Below, piece by piece: positions 8,127-13,876 of a stretch of DNA of 13,876 nt; position 1 is the first letter of the stretch, and each line of letters starts with the position of its first letter. Where the stretch lies: contig JASCIV010000704.1 in NCBI GenBank assembly GCA_030374735.1, positions 1-13,876 on the forward strand. The letters are read 5' to 3'. The position numbers were made by a program, and so were the translations under genes. The DNA comes from Gracilaria caudata. Taxonomy: Eukaryota; Rhodophyta; Florideophyceae; Gracilariales; Gracilariaceae. The notes under the pieces were generated by a model. It worked only from the letters and a program-made list of their open reading frames with translations, searched no databases and was not told where the DNA came from.

Positions 8127-8247
8127 GTGCACGATTTCCTATGCCGATGTCATTTGAACTCCTCTACTTCAGCTTAGAGTTACTAGTATTCTTCAAGGGA
8201 GGGCCAGCGTGTCGTGGACCCGTTTCATGTTTATAGTTTCTCATTGA

Positions 8248-8705
8248 GTTTTTGTCGGTCTCCAAGTCAAGGAAGACAGTTTTGTAGGTTAACTCCGAGA
8301 TGGGTCTGGCAATATGTAATGATAGCTATCATTCAACAGGTGTACAAGAGAAGAAAAGCTTCTTCTATGTAAGAAAGGAAGCCAACAGATGGAATTGGGT
8401 TATGTGTTGTGCAAAGATGCGCAGATGCAAGTTCCTGCTCTATGCGAAACGGAACATCGCAAGTTTCCTTGTGCTATGTACGCGGTCTATAATTCAAACC
8501 ATTGCAATGACTTCTCAGTCTGCGTGCGCATGGATTCAGTTTCCAGAGCCTTCAGTCCAACTCTCCCCACTAAACCTTTTCCACTCATGGTAGCATACAA
8601 AGATAAAAGCCCTCGAAAACCGGGCTAACAAACTCCTACTTCGTCGCTCTCGAAGCCCACCAATACTTGGTTGGATGTGCGATTTAGCCCAGAACTGATG
8701 AGAAC
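8248..8705. other. Intergenic region, no supported gene
   Basis: A 97-codon ATG-initiated ORF (8300-8593, plus) and an overlapping 79-codon frame are present, but neither shows family features and both are of a length expected by chance. A short palindrome (AGCCC 8608-8612 with GGGCT 8622-8626) is close to the 3' end of the MAPEG gene. I see nothing else. Confidence 0.45.
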
Positions 8706-9128
8706 TCAGAAAGCAGCCCTAACCCATAGCAAGATGATCATTATCATGCTCCCGACAAACATGCCCGATCTTACGTACCCATCCAAAACCTGAGGTCCAA
8801 CGTTTGCAGCGATGTATGCAATACGAAAAGCGATGTAGAGTGTAGTGATGGCAACGAATATGGACCCACTGCCGCGAACGGCAAGATTTGCAGCCACACC
8901 AGCCGCATACACGCTAAGCGTCTCGATTTGGTTAACATGACATCCCACCAAACGTTCTATCAAAGCCTTCCTCTCTTCTGGCACAGAGCGCAATTGTCCG
9001 TCATAATCTCTCGGATTAGTGTTGTCAAACTTTCCATATTTGCGAAGAAGTACTACCCGAGCGACATGCGGAACGTAGGCGAGCACACCCGCTAGAATGA
9101 CTGAGAATGCTGCCCATATGAAACCCAT
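8706..9128 (-). CDS. MAPEG-family membrane protein, copy 1
   Basis: The product has 140 residues and about four membrane helices. MAPEG proteins are small membrane proteins of eicosanoid and glutathione metabolism, and many are glutathione S-transferases or peroxidases; eukaryotic microbes and bacteria also have MAPEG proteins of unknown substrate. The family signature is at residues 59-84: RLVGCHVNQIET followed by YAAGVAANLAV, with the conserved His64, Asn66 and Glu69. A second hallmark is the Arg/Tyr helix YIAFRIAYIA (98-107). The start at ATG 9128 (MGF) makes it exactly colinear with the second copy; the frame extends upstream only to a GTG. The copies are 77/140 identical (55%) with no gap, so they arose by tandem duplication long ago and both remain open. 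The active tyrosine and arginine cannot be assigned with certainty, so the enzyme activity is not predicted. Confidence 0.88.
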   Translation of the reverse strand: MGFIWAAFSVILAGVLAYVPHVARVVLLRKYGKFDNTNPRDYDGQLRSVPEERKALIERLVGCHVNQIETLSVYAAGVAANLAVRGSGSIFVAITTLYIAFRIAYIAANVGPQVLDGYVRSGMFVGSMIMIILLWVRAAF

Positions 9129-9819
9129 ATTGAGTTTGGAAGAAAACACGTGAGATGATGTTCATGGCGTCGGAGTTTGATATTTGGAACTGATGAGTGG
9201 AAACTGTGCGTCAATCACGAAACGATAAGTCACGCAGACTGCAAACACAATTGCATACAAATTCCGTGAGCAACCAGTTCGTTGAAACGGGTAAGGATTC
9301 TTCTTTGTCGCACGTAAGGGCCGCAATGTGGCAGCCTTGAAACGCAATTCATAGAAACCGTGCAGAGCGGGCTTTCTTCTATTAGCAGCCTCGAAACGTT
9401 TCTTTACGGTCGTCTCCAAGAATGCGCGACTTTAGCCGTATCGACGAATAATTGACACAACAATAACGTATTGTGCTTTGCAAGTTGTTACTTTGCTGCC
9501 GTGCGAATTCTGATTTTTCCTACAAGTCACTAATCTTCATATGTGCAAGTATTGGGAGAAGATGGTAGCGTTAGGTTTCATGCGAGCGAGCACAATAAGG
9601 CAGTCTTTGCGAGTTATCCAACGACAAATACGGAAGGGTATCACTTGCAGATGTTATCAATTCGTCTGCGGTCGAGTCTCCAACGGAGGCCAACACTTTT
9701 CGATCAATTCGTCGGCAGCATATGAGTAACTCTTGTTACAGTGCGTCACTGCAAAAAACAATTCTTCTAATCGAAAAACTTTTTATACATGGATGGTTTG
9801 ATCTCAACGAGAATATCAT
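9129..9819. other. Spacer between the two MAPEG genes
   Basis: This 691-bp stretch contains the upstream region of MAPEG copy 1 and the 3' region of copy 2. Open frames around 9162-9419 (minus) and 9541-9729 (plus) begin mostly at non-ATG codons or are short, and I cannot support any of them. No repeat stands out. Confidence 0.45.
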
Positions 9820-10242
9820 TCAGTAAGCAACGATGCTCCAAATGGAAATGACCATAGCCAGGCATGCTGCAAAAGCAACCGTTCTCACATAACCCCCAGC
9901 ATACTGCGGCAAAGAATACACAGCAATGTAAACGACACGAAATGCAATATAAAGCGCAGTGAAGACGTTAAGCAAAGTGTCGTTATCCCCAACAGCCAAG
10001 TTTGCAGCAACGCCAGCCGCGTATGGACCAAGCGATTCTAATTGATTGGTATGAGCTCCCAATAATCGCTGCATTAATTCCTTCTTCTCCTCTGGAAGCG
10101 AAGATTTTTGACCATCGTGATCCCTTGGAGCAGAGTTATCATAACGTCCGTTCTTCATAAGAAGGGATATGCGGATCGCATGTGGAACGTAGGCGAGGAT
10201 TCCGGCAAGGATTACGGAGAAAGCTGGCCATGAGAAACCCAT
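9820..10242 (-). CDS. MAPEG-family membrane protein, copy 2
   Basis: The product has 140 residues, starts at ATG 10242 (MGFSWPAFSV), and aligns end to end without gaps with copy 1 at 55% identity. The MAPEG signature is RLLGAHTNQLES (59-70) followed by YAAGVAANLAV; here position 63 is Ala rather than the Cys of copy 1. Four hydrophobic segments are visible, at about residues 5-28, 70-86, 90-112 and 118-138. The loop at 31-58 is charged and differs between copies (NGRYDNSAPRDHDGQ here), which may place substrate differences there. Identity is highest in helix 1 and in the signature and lowest in helix 4, which suggests the C-terminal helix is under weaker constraint. The gene has its own 5' region and no intron. 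Confidence 0.9.
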   Translation of the reverse strand: MGFSWPAFSVILAGILAYVPHAIRISLLMKNGRYDNSAPRDHDGQKSSLPEEKKELMQRLLGAHTNQLESLGPYAAGVAANLAVGDNDTLLNVFTALYIAFRVVYIAVYSLPQYAGGYVRTVAFAACLAMVISIWSIVAY

Positions 10243-10595
10243 TTTCGGGGCGAGGGGATGAGAGAGAGTGGAAAACGATGTGGGAAAAGGGTCGGCGGCG
10301 TGGGGAAAGGAGGAGAATGTCGGTGTCGACGACGAGAGCAGAATGTCGAAGCCGGTATATGGGCAGTTGATTGCTTATAACGGGTTCGTTTCTTGTCACG
10401 TTGCGTAACGTGCGTTACAGCATCGTATCACGCGGCGCGGAGAGATGCTCGAATGTAGCGGCCGGTTTCTCCGCCACCTCTGCTCAGCACATCCAATGCA
10501 ATGATGGCGCGTCTGGCCCAATCGTAGTTTCTTCTTCATATCAGTTCCGGACGAGTTTGATAACTCTAGACTCTAGTAATGTTAGAATCTTGAAC

Positions 10596-10940
10596 ATGTA
10601 TCTGCAAATAATCCGTTCTCCGCCAGATGGAGGGAGATCGTTACGACGTGACAAAGGAATGATTCAAAACATGGCCCACGCCATCATGGCCTATCAGTCG
10701 TTTGGCAGTCACATCGTGTTAAAGGGGGTTCGGAGGGATACCGTTAGGGAATTGTATTTGACCCTCGGCTTCAAGCCTCTGGTAAAGAAATTCCTTTTGA
10801 CTCAAGTGCCTCCTGAAACCAGACGATGGCCCTCACGTACCTCACGGCCCTCACGTACAGATGGTAATTTCCGCCTCAAGCTCATCCGAGAACCGTGTCT
10901 GACATCTGCTCGTAACGCCTTTGCCTCTGCATTGGCGTAA
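10596..10940 (+). CDS. Weakly GNAT-like acetyltransferase ORF or remnant
   Basis: The frame is open from 10371 to TGA-free end TAA 10938-10940 (189 codons), but its first ATG is at 10596, giving 114 residues; an upstream exon is possible. The order of elements resembles the end of a GNAT N-acetyltransferase: a hydrophobic strand (MYLQII), a basic turn where the acetyl-CoA loop R-x-x-G-x-G would be (here only RRDKGM), a helix (QNMAHAIMAYQSFG), a strand (SHIVLKGV), then RELYLTLGFKPL, which looks like the GNAT LYxxLGF motif. The CoA loop is degenerate, so activity is doubtful. Near 10828-10858 a 13-bp repeat (ggccctcacgtac twice, 18-bp period) gives a Ser/Arg/Pro stretch, and the frame after it looks less like protein. 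Its last 59 bases overlap the opposite-strand remnant ending at 10882. It could be a chance ORF. Confidence 0.3.
   Translation: MYLQIIRSPPDGGRSLRRDKGMIQNMAHAIMAYQSFGSHIVLKGVRRDTVRELYLTLGFKPLVKKFLLTQVPPETRRWPSRTSRPSRTDGNFRLKLIREPCLTSARNAFASALA
10828..10858 (+). repeat. Short direct repeat, 13 bp at 18-bp spacing
   Basis: ggccctcacgtac occurs at 10828-10840 and 10846-10858, inside the GNAT-like ORF. It looks like a partly eroded 18-bp tandem duplication, which keeps the frame. Confidence 0.85.
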
Positions 10941-11597
10941 TCCATGGTACTTCAGGTTGCAACCTTGAACAAAGACTCAATCGTAGCTTGCTTTGATCGT
11001 CCATTAAATTTGATGCGCTCTCGGCTCCGAACAGGCGCAAACCGCCCCGTGAATCATTGTCGTACCACACCCATTGACTACGGCGAACAGTCGGTGTGGC
11101 CAGACCATCATATGTGCTCACTCTCTTTTGAATTACATCAGCTTTGCGATCCAGAACCCCTTGTTTCCTCATACCCTTGTACGCTGTGTTCATTAGGAGG
11201 CCCTCAAAGATCTCATCGCAAGGCTTAGCAGGGTATTCGAATTTTCATCGGTCCATACAAAAGCTCTGCTGTAACCGTGACTTGAGCACAACCGTCCATC
11301 GCGCCCGACTTTTTCCGGGTCTTAGGGTATCCATCAACTTGAGAGCAGAAAAAGCCCGTGGGGCAAAGGTTATTGCATAAACGACCTCCATATCGATTCA
11401 AGTAGAATTCTCCTTGACCGATTATAGCTATATCCCATTTCTGTCCTCCCTTTCTCACTGAACACCTCCAAACTCTCGAATTCCGTGTAATGTTGGCGGG
11501 CGATTCGCTCTTTGGCTGCAGATCCTCTGAAACGAGCATTTAAGCCCCCTTTGACGAAGTTAGCAACTGTTGCACCTGGGTTTTCGACTTGTGACAT
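10882..11597 (-). pseudogene. Candidate decayed gene, unknown family, two single-base frame breaks
   Basis: ATG 11597 has an in-frame stop three codons upstream and opens MSQVENPGATVANF. Three successive frames on this strand each look like protein and hand over to one another at A-runs. The first (to about 11453) ends in FESLEVFSEK. The second (about 11452 to 11246) includes GQKWDIAIIGQGEFYLNRYG and six cysteines. The third (about 11240 to 10882) includes PAKPCDEIFEGLLMN and TPTVRRSQWVWYDND. Each handover would be resolved by one extra A, in runs at 11451-11453 and 11242-11245. I do not recognise the family. If the breaks are real it is a recent pseudogene; if they are sequencing errors in homopolymers it is one intact gene of about 235 residues. 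A multi-exon gene is less likely because the frames abut with no room for introns near 90 bp. The last part after about 10960 may not belong. Confidence 0.35.
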
Positions 11598-11691
11598 GTT
11601 TTCTCAAATTGTTAGGAACGAGAACAGTTTCCCTGAAGCTAGTAATTCGCTACTGAGCGAGGAGCAGAAGCAAGCAAATAGTTAATGGAAC

Positions 11692-12405
11692 TCAAGAACA
11701 GTGGTTCTGAATAGCTAGATTCAGGTACCCGTTGTAGATCAGTTCGAATATTTGAAGAGTAGAAAATTGGCTGCCGAAGATAAATGGGAATGTGTTTTGA
11801 GTTTCATTGAGAGCAGCAAGAACGTTTTTGTGTTTGGCTGAAGATGTTGATCCGAGCATTTCCTTTGAACTGGCAGGAGCCCTATTGTCATCGAGTTTTG
11901 TCCGTTCTTCGTCAATGGCTGAATTCACTACGTTCAGCAGGTACCCTTCGTAGACGTGTTGCGCTTCCTCAACAGATACACGGATACGAATCCGATCCCC
12001 GCATCATCAAAGCTTTCTTCACTTTCATGAGCGAGCTTTATATTGATCGCTCGTTGATCCTGCGTTGTTTAGGGCCTGTTCGAGGCTTGTGAAGGGACCC
12101 ATGGACAAATTTGTTGGGCTTGTTGCTCATGTGAAGCACCACGAGTGGCCAGATTTTGGATGCCCGTGGTTTAATGGCGCTCCGCTTCCTGTGCCCGAAT
12201 GACTTTTCTAGCTGAAGACGTTCAGGGATTTGTTCCGACATCTCTGCAGCCTTTCATCTGTGAAAGAAGGCCAGGGTGATGTTCGAATTTCTTCCTTGTA
12301 TCGGGCCCGGATAATATCTTTTGCGATACCTTCGGCATTATGATCCAGGAGTGTTAAGCTTTTCTCGTGCTCTTCTCCTGTCATCTCTCCTCTGCTGGTG
12401 AACAT
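11692..12405 (-). pseudogene. Candidate decayed gene, unknown family, about four frame breaks
   Basis: From ATG 12405 (MFTSRGEMTGEEHEKSL) the strand can be followed through five protein-like segments to a TGA at 11692-11694. The breaks lie near 12248, at a GGG run 12098-12100, near 12030 and near 11976. Segments include SPWPSFTDERL, then EMSEQIPERLQLEKSFG, then GPFTSLEQALNNAGSTSDQY, then HESEESFDDAG, and finally VEEAQHVYEGYLLNVVN running into IFELIYNGYLNLAIQ. The last segment is open for about 105 codons. Composition is soluble and helical, with no signal peptide and no motif I can name. It precedes the other decayed stretch by 94 bp on the same strand, so the two may have been neighbours or a duplicated pair. 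The many breaks argue against a working gene. The opposite strand also has open frames here, so the call is tentative. Confidence 0.28.
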
Positions 12406-12656
12406 TCAAACAAAGAGTTTGTGAACGACGAGCCTTCTCTTCATCTTTTGTGTAGTTAAGCTTTTAACCTACCTAACACATACTTTCCGCTTTCATTCAA
12501 ATTCTGATCTTCGTTCAACTCTTCTGGAATACGTTTCTAAGCGATTAATATTTCTCACCTCAAGCATGGCTGCTGTCCGTGATGTCGAAAGAATTGTGAT
12601 CGCGCACGAGGGAGCTGAAGGTGCAGGTGCGCCAGTAAGAAAAAGCATTGGATCAT

Positions 12657-12682
12657 CCGAACTTCGAATCCGAACTTCGTAC
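12657..12682 (+). repeat. 13-bp tandem duplication that breaks the pirin copy
   Basis: The unit ccgaacttcgaat is followed directly by ccgaacttcgtac. The left gene has a single unit at this place. The 13-bp gain shifts the reading frame by one. Confidence 0.88.
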
Positions 12683-12833
12683 TTTAGACCCTTTCATCTT
12701 GCTCGATGAATTCAATGTCTCGAAGCCTGCGGGATTTCCAGATCATCCTCATCGGGGAATGCAGAGCATCACATATATGCTCACAGGTGCGTTTCGTCAT
12801 GAGGACAACAAGGGTCATTAGGGTACAATTGGA

Positions 12834-12861
12834 GTGGGCGACTTGCAGTGGGCGACTTGCA
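12834..12861 (+). repeat. 14-bp tandem duplication that breaks the pirin copy
   Basis: The unit gtgggcgacttgca occurs twice without mismatch. The left gene has one unit, which encodes VGDLQ. The 14-bp gain shifts the frame just before the HSEMP metal-site motif. Confidence 0.93.
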
Positions 12862-12986
12862 GTGGAGGACTGCTTGTCGTCGAATCGTCCATAGTGAAAT
12901 GCCTGCCACTGATGGCAAAAACACTGGATTGCAACTATGGGTTAATCTCGTGGCCAAAGACAAGATGACAGACCTTCAGTATCAAG

Positions 12987-13081
12987 GGAAGTCCTTGGTT
13001 CCCTCGTCATGCACGCCACGGAGTAGAGATAGTTTGTGTTGTTCGCTAACTGTGATGGTCTTCTACTCTTCTACATTGTAG
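12987..13081 (+). other. Remnant intron of the pirin pseudogene (95 bp, broken donor)
   Basis: It lies exactly where the left gene has its intron: after LQYQ and before EILSADV. The acceptor (CATTGTAG) is intact but the donor reads CAAG|GGAAGT instead of CAAG|GTAAGT, a single T-to-G change that should abolish splicing. Confidence 0.88.
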
Positions 13082-13720
13082 AAATCTTGTCAGCAGATGT
13101 AGCACTGGCCACGAACGAAGAAAGTTCCATCGAAGTCATGGTTATTGCTGGAAAGTGTTTTGGTGTTGAAAGCCAAATATTCACACAAACCCCAACCCTG
13201 TATTGGGATGTACGAATGTCCAAGGGCTCTACTTTCGAATAACAATTACCAGAGCATTATGCAGCCTTTCTATAGGTGCTGGAGGGCGAAATTACGTCCG
13301 GAAGGATGAATGTTAAAGGTGAGCATAGTTCGTGCATTGTGTTCGGCCCAGGAAAAGGCGCTCGGATCAAATGGGAAACCGGGGCTACATTTGTAGTTTT
13401 TGCTGGACAGCCATTACATGAGTCTATTGATCGAAAAGGTCCATTTGTATTCAATACAAAGGAGGAGATCGAGCAACCATACCAAGACTACAAAGCTGGA
13501 AAATTTTGATAGGATACAGAAAGCCAGCCTTTGTGAAGAGCACGCTATCATGAAGTTACCATCGATTCCGATAGGGAAGGCCCGCAATCAGGGGATCGGG
13601 CAATGTTGGTCGAGTTTGGACACATTTTAACAGCTCTCCGCATAGAAAGCTAAACTATCCGCAAGTACAACGCAACCTGTTCACATGGAATCATTGCCAA
13701 AGGGTTAGCAAATCTAATCC

Positions 13721-13876
13721 TTAGAACGTACGAAAAGAATAACGTTCACCGACTTCCTCTGTTGCTCTGCTCCCCTCATGTTCAACACGGTTTTCGTCGG
13801 CCTTTTCACCATCCGTTACAGTTAAATTGTGCTTCGCTAACAGCCTCTTATGCTGCTCATTGCGAAGTCTTTGCTC
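13721..13876 (-). CDS. C-terminal 51 residues of an unknown gene, 5' end outside the window (right copy)
   Basis: On the minus strand the frame is open from the window edge to TAA (13723-13721). It gives the same 51-residue length as the left tail. The first 30 residues are identical, and then it reads VEHEGSRATEEVGERYSFRTF against AGHEDSRVAEEAGARFSCRTF on the left. The lack of indels and the shared stop show two paralogous coding sequences. The gene converges on the pirin pseudogene across a 211-bp spacer, the same arrangement as at the left end. Function unknown. Confidence 0.6.
   Translation of the reverse strand, partial: EQRLRNEQHKRLLAKHNLTVTDGEKADENRVEHEGSRATEEVGERYSFRTF
13786..13876. 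repeat. Right arm of the 91-bp perfect inverted repeat
   Basis: Exact reverse complement of 1-91. Beyond 13786, moving inward, the match drops to about 75%. Confidence 0.95.

Larger units (their letters stand above)
12458..13509 (+). pseudogene. Pirin pseudogene, inverted paralogue of the left pirin gene
   Basis: The sequence follows the left pirin gene from its presequence to its stop (TGA 13507-13509), with the same intron position. The lesions are readable one by one. The presequence start appears lost (AAG at 12458-12460 where the left copy has ATG). A 13-bp tandem duplication at 12657-12682 shifts the frame. TAG at 12819-12821 replaces an Ala codon. A 14-bp tandem duplication at 12834-12861 shifts it again. 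The intron donor has changed from GT to GG at 12987-12988, and TAA (13240-13242) and TAG (13273-13275) interrupt exon 2. In between, the protein is well preserved: 45 of 50 residues match over the HPHRGMQ region, and HSEMPATDG survives. Most differences in the rest fall at third codon positions, so the copy was under selection for a long time before it broke. A short product from ATG 12566 would stop after 47 codons. Confidence 0.92.

Noticed and set aside
8300..8628. Two overlapping ORFs of 97 and 79 codons after the membrane ORF
   Set aside because: The length is expected by chance, and neither shows a signal peptide, domain motif or homologous copy.
9541..9729. Two overlapping plus-strand ORFs between the MAPEG genes
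   Set aside because: They are short, one lacks an ATG, and there is no motif to choose either.
12706..12894. Plus-strand 62-codon ORF as a small gene
   Set aside because: It is a shifted frame inside the pirin pseudogene, created by the upstream 13-bp duplication.
13240..13275. Reassigned stop codons (an alternative genetic code) to rescue the right pirin copy
   Set aside because: TAA and TAG stand at sites for different residues in the intact copy, frameshifts and a dead splice donor are also present, and other genes in the window end normally at TAA, TAG and TGA.
1..13876. A DNA transposon or virus-like element bounded by 91-bp terminal inverted repeats
   Set aside because: The repeats lie inside coding tails of two paralogues, homology continues past them in frame, and no transposase, integrase, polymerase or capsid gene is present.

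Overview
The window reads as nuclear DNA of a eukaryote with compact genes, most likely a protist or alga. One clear spliceosomal intron (GT..AG, 91 bp) interrupts a pirin gene. The genes have monocistronic spacing without Shine-Dalgarno sites, several proteins carry secretory or organelle-type N-termini, and the protein families (pirin, PhoD-type phosphatase, MAPEG) are common in algae and other protists. The lineage cannot be fixed from the sequence.

Layout. Both ends carry the last 51 codons of two paralogous genes of unknown function, facing inward. Their first 91 bp are a perfect inverted repeat. Next to each tail lies a pirin gene that converges on it: an intact two-exon copy on the left (1478-2498, minus) and a heavily damaged copy on the right (about 12458-13509, plus). 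The window is therefore bounded by two inverted copies of a [tail gene]-[pirin] module. Between them lie, in order: a secreted PhoD-like phosphatase (3184-4893, minus); an unrecognised 593-residue secretory or membrane protein (6103-7884, plus) followed by a small membrane-spanning ORF (7950-8126) that may be its last exon; two tandem MAPEG-family membrane proteins (8706-9128 and 9820-10242, minus); a weakly GNAT-like ORF (plus, to 10940); and two stretches (10882-11597 and 11692-12405, minus) that look like decaying genes because their coherent reading frames are broken by single-base shifts.

No operon or defence system is visible, and the genes share no obvious pathway. PhoD, the 593-residue protein and the MAPEG proteins look like independent secretory or membrane functions. 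The main interest is structural and evolutionary: an inverted segmental duplication with one living and one dead pirin, a patch of perfect identity inside diverged paralogues, several short perfect tandem duplications (13, 14 and 18 bp), and small palindromic hairpin modules around the PhoD gene.
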